A stretch of DNA of 49,743 nt from Ramlibacter sp. (GCA_030831585.1 JAURKV010000115.1:1-49743), one strand, 5' to 3'. Counted from the stretch's first letter, positions 26,397-38,445 are shown. The notes: generated from the letters alone by a model not told the origin. Numbers and translations are program-made.

Positions 26397-27554
26397 TCAA
26401 AAGCCGGGGTAGAGCCGACCGGGGTTGAGGATGCCGGCGGGGTCGAACTCCCGCTTGAGGTCGCGGTGGATGCGTTCCAGCGTTGGGGCCAGCGGAGCCA
26501 GGCGTCCTGGGCGTGCGGCGGCGCCTGGGCCACCCGCGATGAAAAGGGTTGCATGGCCGCCCACCGCCTGCGCGGCGCGGCGCAGGCTCTCGCCCTCGGC
26601 CGGCAGGGCGCGCACCCAGCGCTGGCCGCCATGCCACTCGATGTAGGGGGCGTCGGGCAGCGCCAGCACGGGCGCTGTCTGCGGCACCGACAGGCGCCAC
26701 AGGTCCCGGTCGCCGCGCGCCTCGAACCAGGGCAGGCGCAGGTCGCGCGAGGCGGTCCAGTCAGACGCGACGTCACCCAGGCGCTCACCGCCCAGGCGCT
26801 GGCAGGCGGCGGCCACTGCGGCAACGGCCCCGCGCAGGCGCAGGTAGAGGGTAGGCACGCCCGCATCGTCGATCCATGCGCTGGCGTTCAGCGGCAGGCT
26901 TTGCCCGCCCCACTCGTTCAGGCGTCGCAGGGCTTCCTCCTGACCCATTTCGAAGCGTAGCGTGGCTTCGGCCGGCGCAACCGGCAGCACCTTGAGACTC
27001 ACCTCGGCGATCAGGCCCAGCGTGCCCATGGACCCCGCCAGAAGCCGCGAGACGTCGTAGCCGGCCACGTTCTTCATGACCTGCCCGCCAAAGACCAGCG
27101 TCTGGCCGCGGCCGTTGATGACTGTGGCGCCCAGCACGTAATCACGCACCGAGCCGACGCTGGCGCGGGCCGGGCCCGACAGGCCGGCGGCGACCATGCC
27201 GCCCACGGTGGCGCCCCCGCCAAAGTGCGGCGGCTCGAAAGGCAGGCATTGGCCCTGTGCGGCGAGCAGCGCCTCGAGCTGCGAAAGCGGCGTGCCGGCG
27301 CGGGCGGTGACCACCAGCTCGCTGGGCTCGTAACTGACGATGCCGCTGAGGTCGGCGGTCGAGAGGGTTTCACCGGCCTGCGCCGGCTCGCCGTAAAAGG
27401 CCTTGCTGCCACCGCCACGAATGCAAAGCGGCTGGCTCCGGGCGGCGGCGTCGCGGATGCGCTCGGCCGCCTGCGCCAGCGCCAAGGCCGCCTGGGACGC
27501 AGAGGACGCGGTGGCGGGAGTGGGCTCGGTGGGCAGGGCAGCGGCCGACATCAT
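26397..27554 (-). CDS. glcE: Glycolate oxidase FAD-binding subunit
   Basis: FAD-linked subunit of glycolate oxidase, of the PCMH/FAD-linked oxidase C family. About 385 residues from the ATG at 27554 (or 384 from the adjacent ATG at 27551). Marks are LCIRGGGSKAFYGEP, LSGIVSYEPSELVVTARAGTPLSQLEALLAAQGQ, and the FAD-binding core GGGATVGGMVAAGLSGPARASVGSVRDYVLGATVINGRGQTLVFGGQVMKNVAGYDVSRLLAGSMGTLGLI. The C-terminus ends with FDPAGILNPGRLYPGF as expected. The frame is open to 27944 but the extension is Arg/Pro/Cys-rich antisense of the lactonase gene. It sits 10 bases after that gene's stop. Confidence 0.95.
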   Translation of the reverse strand: MMSAAALPTEPTPATASSASQAALALAQAAERIRDAAARSQPLCIRGGGSKAFYGEPAQAGETLSTADLSGIVSYEPSELVVTARAGTPLSQLEALLAAQGQCLPFEPPHFGGGATVGGMVAAGLSGPARASVGSVRDYVLGATVINGRGQTLVFGGQVMKNVAGYDVSRLLAGSMGTLGLIAEVSLKVLPVAPAEATLRFEMGQEEALRRLNEWGGQSLPLNASAWIDDAGVPTLYLRLRGAVAAVAAACQRLGGERLGDVASDWTASRDLRLPWFEARGDRDLWRLSVPQTAPVLALPDAPYIEWHGGQRWVRALPAEGESLRRAAQAVGGHATLFIAGGPGAAARPGRLAPLAPTLERIHRDLKREFDPAGILNPGRLYPGF

Positions 27555-27564
27555 GGTCTCGATG

Positions 27565-28626
27565 TTAGTCGCCCCGCAGGGGGTGGGCCGAACGGCCGGG
27601 CAATGGCCCCTCGGACGAGCCGTCCGCAAGCCCCTGTGGGAGCGCTTGCGCAGGCCCCGGTGCCAACCCGGGCCCCGGGTTAGCGCAAAAATTGACCGGC
27701 AAGCCCGGCACCTCGACACGCGTCCACAGCACATGGCCGGACAGGGGGCATGCGGCCAGCTCGGCGGCCGAGCGACCCTGGCGTGCGGTGGTGAGGTAGA
27801 GGGTGCGCAGGTCTTCGCCGCCAAAGCAGGGCATGGTGGGACAGCGTACCGGCAGCGGCCAATCGGAAACGACCCGGCCATCCGGCGCGAGCCGCAGCAG
27901 TCGGCCACCCTCGAACATGGCCACCCAGTAGTGGCCCTCGGCATCGACCGCAGCGCCGTCGGGACGGCCGCCGTAGCGGGCCGTGTCTCGCACCGGGTCG
28001 CCGCTGGGCGACCAGCCGGCCGGCCTGGGCGCGAAGCGATGAAACTCGCGCGGTCGGGTGAGGGTGCCGGTCAGCGGCTCGAGGTCCCAGGCGCGGATCA
28101 CGTGGTCCGGGGTATCCGACCAGTACAGCGTGCGACCGTCGGGGGAAAAGGCCAGGCCGTTCCCTGTGGTCGCCCCACCGGCCCGGCGAGTCAGGCCCGG
28201 CGTGCCGCGCGGATCGAAGCAATACAGGGCGGCCTCTGGCTTGTCACGCGGCTCATAGATCGTGCCGACCCACAGCCGACCTTCGGCATCGGCTCGACCG
28301 TCATTGAAGCGGGTGGTGGCGGGGTCATACGGCGCAGCCACGAGCCGCTCAAGCGCGGCGCCCAAGCGCCTGGCTCGGAACAAGCCCTCGCGCAAGGCCA
28401 GCAGCAAACCGCCGCCAGCCATCGGCCCGATGCAGCCGGGCTCTGACGGCAGGGACCAGCGCTGCTGAGCGCCGGTGGCGGCATCGGCCCTGCGCAGCGC
28501 ACGGCCAGGAATGTCTATCCAGTAGAGCGCCGCCTCCTGCGGATGCCAAAACGGCGACTCGCCCAAAGCGTCGGCCGAGTCGGTCAGTGGCGTCCAATTC
28601 AGGGATTTCATGAGGTTTGGTGGCAT
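27565..28626 (-). CDS. SMP-30/gluconolactonase-family protein
   Basis: A six-bladed beta-propeller lactonase of the SMP-30/gluconolactonase/LRE family, which opens sugar lactones with a bound divalent metal. The glutamate ligand is in DALGESPFWHPQEAALYWIDIPG; the asparagine and aspartate ligands are in TRFNDGRADAEGRLWVGT, TGNGLAFSPDGRTLYWSDT and RPDGAAVDAEGHYWVAMFEGGRL. A Gly/Pro-rich tail of about 35 residues follows the last blade and is probably disordered. Starts at 28626 (MPPNLMKS) and 28611 (MKSLNWTP) are both plausible; neither has a good ribosome-binding site. It is first in a likely operon with glcE and glcF, an unusual combination. Confidence 0.88.
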   Translation of the reverse strand: MPPNLMKSLNWTPLTDSADALGESPFWHPQEAALYWIDIPGRALRRADAATGAQQRWSLPSEPGCIGPMAGGGLLLALREGLFRARRLGAALERLVAAPYDPATTRFNDGRADAEGRLWVGTIYEPRDKPEAALYCFDPRGTPGLTRRAGGATTGNGLAFSPDGRTLYWSDTPDHVIRAWDLEPLTGTLTRPREFHRFAPRPAGWSPSGDPVRDTARYGGRPDGAAVDAEGHYWVAMFEGGRLLRLAPDGRVVSDWPLPVRCPTMPCFGGEDLRTLYLTTARQGRSAAELAACPLSGHVLWTRVEVPGLPVNFCANPGPGLAPGPAQALPQGLADGSSEGPLPGRSAHPLRGD

Positions 28627-28668
28627 TGTGCACAGGCGCAATCAACGGCTGCTTCCTAGCATCGAGCC

Positions 28669-29436
28669 ATGAACCCCTACGACGGACCCCTGCACCCGGC
28701 GCTCATGCCCGACCCCTCCAAGACCGCTGCCAGCGCTGCCGGATCAGCCGCGCCAGCGCCTGCCGATCCCATCGCCAATAGCCCAGGGCTGGCAGCGCTG
28801 CGGTCTGAGGCCGCCCGTTACGCCCTGCTGCTGAGGCTCGCGCCCGCCTTGCGCCATGAGGCAGCGGCACCCCTGCAACCGATCGCCATGGCGGCCAGCG
28901 TGCTCGAGCGGCGGCTGGCCGCGGACGCGCCCGATTTGGCGCCCATCCGTGACAGCGCGGTGCGGCTGGTGGCCTATGCACGGGCGGCGGCGCAAGGCGG
29001 CCTGGACCTGGTGAGCTGGCTGGCCCCTGATCGGGCGGCCCAGCTTCCGCTGGCGACCGTGGTGGAGCAGACACTTGCGCTGCTGGCCACGCCCATGGGC
29101 TTCGAGGGCTTCACCCTGGTGTCCCGGATCGACGAGGCGCCGGGTGCCCGGCCAGTCCCTGCGGCAGGGCTACGCCTTGTCCTGTCGGGGTGCCTGCTTT
29201 GGCTGAGCGATCAAGCGCCCGCGGGCGGGACCTTGTGCCTGGAGACTCAGGCACACGCCCTCACCCTGCATCTGGCAGCGGCAAGCGAAAGCGGAAATGA
29301 AAAAGCCGGCTCGCATCGCGAGCCGGCCTACCGGCGTTTGGGCTGGTCCGACATTCAGGCCCTGGCCCTGGGCGAGGGCCTGGACTTGAAGCGGGAGGGC
29401 AACGTCTTGGTGTTGACGCTGCCCGACCTGCCCTGA
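28669..29436 (+). CDS. Histidine-kinase-like protein lacking sensor and most ATP-binding motifs
   Basis: A 255-residue protein not assigned to a named family. Residues 1-45 are low-complexity (Ala/Pro/Ser). Residues about 50-125 resemble a dimerisation/phosphoacceptor helical hairpin: APALRHEAAAPLQPIAMAASVLERRL has a histidine followed by Glu in H-box position, and the second helix is SAVRLVAYARAAAQGGLDLVSWL. The rest resembles a degenerate GHKL domain (LPLATVVEQTLALLATPMGFEGFTL, AAGLRLVLSGCLLWLSDQAPAGGTLCLET, GLDLKREGNVLVLTLPDLP) without N or G1 boxes. It may be a phosphotransfer or adaptor protein of the ChpT/pseudokinase kind. A strong minus-strand terminator lies within its coding region. 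It stops 5 bases before the amtB stop. Confidence 0.65.
   Translation: MNPYDGPLHPALMPDPSKTAASAAGSAAPAPADPIANSPGLAALRSEAARYALLLRLAPALRHEAAAPLQPIAMAASVLERRLAADAPDLAPIRDSAVRLVAYARAAAQGGLDLVSWLAPDRAAQLPLATVVEQTLALLATPMGFEGFTLVSRIDEAPGARPVPAAGLRLVLSGCLLWLSDQAPAGGTLCLETQAHALTLHLAAASESGNEKAGSHREPAYRRLGWSDIQALALGEGLDLKREGNVLVLTLPDLP
29300..29327 (-). terminator. Intrinsic terminator of the torF-glnK-amtB transcript, inside the convergent gene
   Basis: On the minus strand GCCGGCTCGC, a 3-base loop, and GCGAGCCGGC form a perfect 10-bp GC-rich stem followed by five T residues. It lies 115 bases past the amtB stop and within the last 45 codons of the plus-strand kinase-like gene. The plus strand has no T-run after the stem, so it is directional for amtB. 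Confidence 0.85.
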
Positions 29437-29441
29437 ACCCA

Positions 29442-30926
29442 TCAGCGGTGGTAGGCGGTTTCTCCGTGGCTGGAGATGTCCAGGCCTTCGCGCTCTTCCT
29501 CTTCCGTGACACGCAGGCCGATGACCAGGTCAACGATCTTGTAGGCAACGAAGGCCACCACAGCGGTCCACACCACGGTGGTGAGCACCGCTTGGGCCTG
29601 AATCCAGACCTGGGCTGCGATGCCGGGGAAGTCGGCGGCGTCGCCGCACTTGTTGGTCACGTAGTTGCAGATGCCGGTGCCGCCCAGGGAGGGGGAGGCG
29701 AACACACCCGTCAGGAGCGCACCCACGATGCCACCCACGCCGTGCACGCCGAACACGTCCAGCGAGTCGTCGGCACCCAGCAGGCGCTTCAGACCGCCCA
29801 CGCCCCACAGGCAGATCAGGCCAGACAGCAAGCCGATGACGATCGCGCCCAACGGACCGACAAAGCCGCAGGCCGGGGTGATGGCCACCAGGCCAGCCAC
29901 TGCGCCGGAGGCGGCGCCCAGCATGGAGGCCTTGCCCTTGAGCAGCGCTTCACCGGCGATCCAGGCCAGGGTCGCGGCAGCTGTCGCCACCAGGGTGTTG
30001 ACGAAGGCCAGGGCGGCAACGCCGTTGGCTTCCAGGTTGGAGCCGGCGTTGAAGCCGAACCAGCCCACCCACAGCAGCGAGGCACCGACCATGGTCAGGG
30101 TCAGGCTGTGCGGGGTCATGGACTCCTTGCCGTAGCCGATGCGCTTGCCCACCACGTAGGCGCCTACCAGGCCAGCCACACCGGCGTTGATGTGCACCAC
30201 GGTGCCGCCGGCGAAGTCCAGCGCGCCCTTGGCCCACAGCCAGCCCGCACCGGCCGTGACCTTCTCGAGAGAAGCGGCGTCGGTGATGGCGTCCGGGCCG
30301 TCCCAGTACCAGACCATGTGTGCGATCGGCAGGTAGCTGAACGTGAACCACAGCACCACGAACAGCAGCACCGCGGAGAACTTGATGCGTTCTGCGAAGG
30401 CGCCGACGATCAGCGCGCAGGTGATGGCCGCGAAGGTGGCCTGGAAGGCGACGAAAGTCAGCTCCGGAATCACCACGCCCTTGCTGAAAGTGGCGGCGAC
30501 CGAGTCCGGCGTGATGCCCTTGAGGAACAGCTTGTCGAGTCCGCCGATGAACGGTGAGCCGCTGGTGAACGCCACGCTGTAGCCGTAGATCACCCAAAGC
30601 ACGTAGATCAGCGACGAGATCACGAAGACCTGCATCAGCACAGACAACATGTTTTTGCTTCGCACCAGGCCGCCATAGAACAAGGCCAGGCCGGGGATGG
30701 TCATGAGGATCACCAGCACGGTGGCGACCGTCATGAACGCGGTGTCACCCTTGTTGGGCGTGGGCGTGGCGGCGGCTTCGGCCGCTGCCGCAGGAGCAGC
30801 GGCCGAAGCAGGCGCTTCAGCGGCAGCAGGTGCCGCAGCTGGGGCGGAGGCCGGCTGCGCCAAAGCGGCGCCGCCTCCGGTCAGAAGGCCGAGCCCGAGG
30901 GCCAGGCAGATGAGAAATTTTTTCAT
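29442..30926 (-). CDS. amtB: Ammonium transporter AmtB
   Basis: Trimeric inner-membrane ammonium channel, regulated by GlnK binding. From the ATG at 30926 the protein is 494 residues: a signal-like helix (KKFLICLALGLGLLTGGGAALAQ), about 40 Ala/Pro-rich residues, then the eleven-helix core starting GDTAFMTVATVLVILMTIPGLALFYGGLVRSKN. Core marks include FVVLWFTFSYLPIAHMVW, DFAGGTVVHINAGVAGLVGAYVVGKR, LWVGWFGFNAGSN and DVFGVHGVGGIVGALLTGVFA (the pore histidines lie in the VHINAG and VHGVGG segments). GGAGAA precedes the ATG. It is 25 bases downstream of glnK, in the conserved glnK-amtB order. Confidence 0.96.
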   Translation of the reverse strand: MKKFLICLALGLGLLTGGGAALAQPASAPAAAPAAAEAPASAAAPAAAAEAAATPTPNKGDTAFMTVATVLVILMTIPGLALFYGGLVRSKNMLSVLMQVFVISSLIYVLWVIYGYSVAFTSGSPFIGGLDKLFLKGITPDSVAATFSKGVVIPELTFVAFQATFAAITCALIVGAFAERIKFSAVLLFVVLWFTFSYLPIAHMVWYWDGPDAITDAASLEKVTAGAGWLWAKGALDFAGGTVVHINAGVAGLVGAYVVGKRIGYGKESMTPHSLTLTMVGASLLWVGWFGFNAGSNLEANGVAALAFVNTLVATAAATLAWIAGEALLKGKASMLGAASGAVAGLVAITPACGFVGPLGAIVIGLLSGLICLWGVGGLKRLLGADDSLDVFGVHGVGGIVGALLTGVFASPSLGGTGICNYVTNKCGDAADFPGIAAQVWIQAQAVLTTVVWTAVVAFVAYKIVDLVIGLRVTEEEEREGLDISSHGETAYHR

Positions 30927-30951
30927 GGCTTGTGTTCTCCGTGTCTGCTGC

Positions 30952-32098
<1,147 letters not shown>

Positions 32099-32147
32099 GA
32101 AACTTCTCCTTGAACGCTTGAAATTGAAAAAATGGACAACACGGTTA

Positions 32148-32163
32148 AGCAGAAGCCGTGCCA
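32148..32163 (-). promoter_or_regulatory. Sigma-54 promoter of torF-glnK-amtB
   Basis: The minus strand reads TGGCACGGCTTCTGCT, matching the RpoN consensus TGGCACG-N4-TTGC at every position but one, with GG and GC at the correct spacing. Transcription would start near 32138, about 40 bases before the GTG of torF. Nitrogen control of this cluster is well known in proteobacteria. Confidence 0.85.
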
Positions 32164-32206
32164 CCAAGCCCAAACAGCACCGAAGGGGAACGCGAGCAAG
32201 GCCCAG

Positions 32207-32221
32207 GCTCCCATAAGGTGC
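32207..32221. promoter_or_regulatory. Weaker NtrC-like site, proximal
   Basis: GCTCCC-ATA-AGGTGC matches the NtrC dyad GCACCA-N3-TGGTGC at 9 of 12 arm positions. Its centre is about 76 bases upstream of the predicted sigma-54 start and 42 bp (four helical turns) from the stronger site, so both would lie on the same face of the DNA. Confidence 0.5.
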
Positions 32222-32246
32222 GCGGGGCAAGCGGCAAGCCCGGGCC

Positions 32247-32265
32247 GCGCACCAGTTGGGTGCGC
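32247..32265. promoter_or_regulatory. NtrC-like enhancer site, distal
   Basis: GCGCACCAGTTGGGTGCGC contains GCACCA-N3-GGGTGC, one mismatch from the NtrC dyad GCACCA-N3-TGGTGC, within a near-perfect palindrome. It is centred about 118 bases upstream of the predicted sigma-54 start, a typical enhancer distance, and 66 bases from the comM start on the other side. Confidence 0.7.
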
Positions 32266-32321
32266 CGACGCACGTTTGGCTACAGATCTTGCTAGCATGA
32301 ACCGGCAGGGGGGTCTGGGTC

Positions 32322-34049
32322 ATGAGCCTGGCATTGGTGCGCAGCCGCGCGTTGCTGGGTCTGGAGGCCCGGCCGGTCACCGTCGAGGTGCATCTGGCCC
32401 CGGGCCTGCCGGCATTCCATCTGGTCGGACTGGCCGACACAGAGGTCAAGGAGTCCCGCGAGCGGGTGCGGTCCGCCTTGCTCACCTGCGGCCTCGAGTT
32501 CCCCCACAACCGGCGCATCACGGTCAACCTGGCCCCGGCCGACCTGCCCAAGGATTCGGGTCGCTTCGACCTTCCGATCGCCATTGGCATCCTGCTGGCC
32601 AGCGGCCTGCTCGATCCAACCAAGGCGGCCAACTTTGAATTTGCAGGTGAGCTCTCACTCTCAGGAGATCTCCGGCCGGTTCGAGGTGCGCTGGCTATGA
32701 GTTTGGCCTTGGCGAGGGAGGCGCGGCTGACAGATGCGAGCCTTGCGCCACCTGCAGAAGCGGGGCGGGAGGCCGATCCGATTGCACCGCCGCCCCGGCT
32801 AACGCGTCTGGTACTCCCGCCTGGAAGCGCCGAGGAGGCGGCCCTGGTGCCCGGTGCCAGCGTCTGGCGCGCCCGGCACCTGATGGATGTGGTCGAGCAT
32901 CTTCAGCCTGCAGACCGAACCGCGCCCGGGACGGCCCACCCACCAGCCGATGCACAGAGCGGGATCGCGGCTGAGGCCTTGGCCAGCGCGGGCGCCGGCA
33001 CCGGCACGGACGGCCCGCCTGCGACGGGGGAGGGACCCGGCACCAAAGGGGACTTCCGATCCGGCTGGTGCCGGATGGCGCCAGGCGCGCCCCAGGCGCG
33101 GGGCGATGACCCCGACCTGGCCGATGTCCGCGGCCAGGCCGCGGCGCGGCGCGCACTCGAGATTGCAGCCGCCGGCGGCCACGGCGTGTTGCTGGTCGGG
33201 CCGCCCGGCGCCGGCAAGTCCATGCTGGCCGAACGCCTGCCCGGGCTGCTGCCCCCCCTGACGCTGGACGAGGCCCTGGAGGTGGCCGCCATCGCCGGCT
33301 TGTGTGGCACCTTCGACCCAGGCAACTGGGGCCGGCGCCCCCGCAGCAGCCCCCATCATTCGGCCAGCGCGGTGGCCTTGGTGGGCGGAGGCTCGCCGCC
33401 TCGACCGGGCGAGATCACCTTGGCCCACCACGGGGTGCTGTTCCTCGACGAATTGCCGGAATTCCCCCGCAGCGCCCTGGAGGCCTTGCGCGAGCCGCTG
33501 GAGACCGGCCGCATCACCATCGCTCGGGCCGCCCACCGGGCCAGCTTCCCGGCGCGCTTCCAGCTGGTCGCAGCAATGAACCCTTGCCCCTGCGGCTGGC
33601 GCGGCGACAGCCGGCGGGCCTGCCGCTGCACGCCGGATCAGGTGGCGCGCTACCAAAGCCGGATCAGCGGCCCGCTGCTCGACCGGATCGACCTGCAGGT
33701 GGAAGTGCCGGCGCTGGCGCCCCAGGAGCTGCTGGGTAGCACCCCGGGTGAAACCAGCACGACCGTCCGAGGCCGCTGCCAGGTGGCGCGCCAGCGGGCA
33801 CTCGACCGACAGGGCCAGCCCAACCACGCGCTCGCCGGCGAGGCCCTGCTGCGCCTTGCCGCGCTGAGCAGCGACGGCCGCAGCCACCTGCAATCGGCGG
33901 CCACGCGCCTGGGCTGGAGCGGCCGGGCCACCCACCGCGCGCTCCGGGTCGCCCGCACCATCGCCGACCTGGCGGGCAGCGAGGGGGTGATGCCGGAGCA
34001 TGTGGCCGAAGCGGTGCAATACCGGCGCGCGCTTCTGGCTGCAATCTGA
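32322..34049 (+). CDS. comM: ComM/YifB-family Mg chelatase-like AAA+ ATPase
   Basis: ComM is a hexameric helicase that extends branch migration during natural transformation. The N-terminal ChlI-like domain is MSLALVRSRALLGLEARPVTVEVHLAPGLPAFHLVGLAD with the KESRERVRSALL motif; the AAA+ core has Walker A LLVGPPGAGKSMLAERLPG (near residue 295), Walker B GVLFLDELPEFPRSALEALREPLE, and CPCGWRGD plus CRCTPDQVARYQSRISGPLLDRIDLQ. At 575 residues it is about 65 longer than usual; the excess is a Gly/Ala/Pro-rich linker around residues 205-265 between the two domains. It is divergent from torF. A long antisense frame covers it and is a shadow. Confidence 0.94.
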   Translation: MSLALVRSRALLGLEARPVTVEVHLAPGLPAFHLVGLADTEVKESRERVRSALLTCGLEFPHNRRITVNLAPADLPKDSGRFDLPIAIGILLASGLLDPTKAANFEFAGELSLSGDLRPVRGALAMSLALAREARLTDASLAPPAEAGREADPIAPPPRLTRLVLPPGSAEEAALVPGASVWRARHLMDVVEHLQPADRTAPGTAHPPADAQSGIAAEALASAGAGTGTDGPPATGEGPGTKGDFRSGWCRMAPGAPQARGDDPDLADVRGQAAARRALEIAAAGGHGVLLVGPPGAGKSMLAERLPGLLPPLTLDEALEVAAIAGLCGTFDPGNWGRRPRSSPHHSASAVALVGGGSPPRPGEITLAHHGVLFLDELPEFPRSALEALREPLETGRITIARAAHRASFPARFQLVAAMNPCPCGWRGDSRRACRCTPDQVARYQSRISGPLLDRIDLQVEVPALAPQELLGSTPGETSTTVRGRCQVARQRALDRQGQPNHALAGEALLRLAALSSDGRSHLQSAATRLGWSGRATHRALRVARTIADLAGSEGVMPEHVAEAVQYRRALLAAI

Positions 34050-35056
34050 CTGGCAGACCTGAGACAGCCCCCCGGAGAGGGCCGCAACGGCCACCATCGC
34101 GAACACACGCGCCCAGGCAGCAGCCTGCCGTTCAGGCCGGGCCCCTGGGTCGCACACCGAGACGCCATGTACAGACAGCAGCCCCTTCGCCGCCGCAGCC
34201 TCCCCGCGTACAGCACCGCCGCACTGCCCCCGCCGTCGCAGTCGCATGAAGGGGCGGGAGGGCCACCCGGTGCCCAAGCTCGCAGGGCACCCGACGGCGG
34301 GAGGGGTCCAGGCTTGGCGCGTGGCGCAGTCCCCGCGCTCGTACCTCCATCCGCACCGTCCTGCCACGCCCGGGCCCGACAACGCCTTTACCGGGCCATC
34401 GACCATCTGACCTTCCGCGGCGCTCTGGTCCCCCTGGTGTCGAGCCTGCTGAAGCTGGGCACCACCACGATCTCGGGGGAGGGCGCACTGCGCCACACGC
34501 TACTGGCCGCAGCCGGTACCTCCGCCCTTCAAAGCCTGCTAGGTATGGCCTCCGCCGGCGACCGGGAACACAGCTTCGGCTGGGTGAGCACCCTGGCGCC
34601 CAGCGCAAGCCTGGCGCCCCCGCCGAGCGTGGCGCTTTGGGGGATATCCGCCTCAGATGCGGACCAGCGGCGGCTGGCCACCATCGACCGCTGGATGGCC
34701 GTCATCGATGCGGGGAATGTCCCGGTGAACGCCCTGCCCACGCAGGGCCGTGAGGGACTGGAGCAAGCCCAGGCGCGCCTGCACGCGCAGCTAATCACCG
34801 AAAGGGACCAGGCCGACGCCCTCGCTGGCCTGGTCTCGATGGCGGTGCTGCTCCTGGACGGCATGGCGGCTGCACGGGCCCAGCATGACGCCAACACCGG
34901 CCGGCTCGAGGCCGGTCCCTGCCTGTTCATCTTGGTCCACATGGGTCTGTCGCTGCTGTTCGACGCCGCGGCCTGCCATTGGCAGGTGAAAACGCGTAGC
35001 CCTTCGCCCACAGCCTACCCACGTCAGGCGCTGCGCCAGCCGCCCCCGAGCACACT

Positions 35057-35092
35057 GGTGGGACAGGTGGGACAGATGGGACAAATGGGACC
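35057..35092 (+). repeat. Imperfect 9-bp tandem repeat within the orphan gene
   Basis: About four copies of GTGGGACAG drifting to ATGGGACAA, encoding Gly-Gln-Val/Met units. In-frame length means copy-number change would not shift the frame. Confidence 0.8.
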
Positions 35093-35340
35093 CGCAGCCC
35101 AAGTCGGGCCCGTGGCGGCGTTGGCGCCGCTACCGCGATTACCCCGGGTGGCGGCCTTGCCTGCGGACAGGGTCGCTCCGCGCTTTTTCGCCGACGGTGC
35201 CGGAGCCGCACCTGACCGGCCGGGAAGCCGCGGGGACATCGAGCCCGAAGAGAGCCCAGACGAGAGCCCCGAAGAGAGCCAGGCGGGAGAAGGGAGCGAC
35301 AGCGACCTGGAAACCGGCTGCCAGATCGCCCCCCTGCCGC

Positions 35341-38151
<2,811 letters not shown>

Positions 38152-38207
38152 GACTCACCTGGCTGGGTTGGGGCCGGCGTCCTGGAGACGGTGCGGCGAT
38201 GGAGCGA

Positions 38208-38295
38208 GGTGAGCGCAGTTGGGGCGAAATTCGACTCAAGCCTGACGGATGCCCTGCCTGAAAAGGCCGGGTGCCCGCTGCAACGCTCCTTGAGT
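38208..38295 (-). promoter_or_regulatory. S-adenosylhomocysteine (SAH) riboswitch upstream of metH2
   Basis: The minus-strand leader begins CTCAAGGAGCGTTGCAG, later has CAGGCTTGAG, and ends AACTGCGCTCACC. CTCAAG pairs with CTTGAG (P1, with covariation from the common CGAG/CTCG), and GAGC and GCAG pair with GCTC and CTGC of the 3' part (pseudoknot), matching the SAH riboswitch core GGAGCG-N-TGC, CAGGCT and GCGCTC. It ends 57 bases before the ATG. SAH riboswitches are on-switches for SAH-recycling genes, including metH, in betaproteobacteria. Confidence 0.87.
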
Positions 38296-38301
38296 GCGCA
38301 C

Positions 38302-38307
38302 ATTTTA
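38302..38307 (-). promoter_or_regulatory. Putative -10 element for metH2
   Basis: TAAAAT on the minus strand, an AT-rich island placing transcription start near 38295, exactly the first base of the riboswitch stem. No good -35 is visible at 17 bp. Confidence 0.5.
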
Positions 38308-38445
38308 ACGGCGCAGGCCCGCTTGTTGGTCGGCGTCAGGGCCGCAGGGGCATGGGCGCGCCCGGTCCGCAGATGGTGCCAGCAGCCCGGCGCCCGCCGG
38401 GCGTCCACCCGAAGCCGGATCCCGGCCCCTTCGCAGGAAACACCC

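Noticed and set aside
25188-26960. 590-codon plus-strand frame across glcF and glcE
   Set aside because: Antisense shadow; the minus strand carries both iron-sulfur motifs and the FAD domain.
32799-34496. 565-codon minus-strand frame opposite comM
   Set aside because: Antisense shadow of a high-GC gene; the product is Gly/Ala/Arg/Gln-rich without motifs, while the plus strand has full AAA+ motifs.
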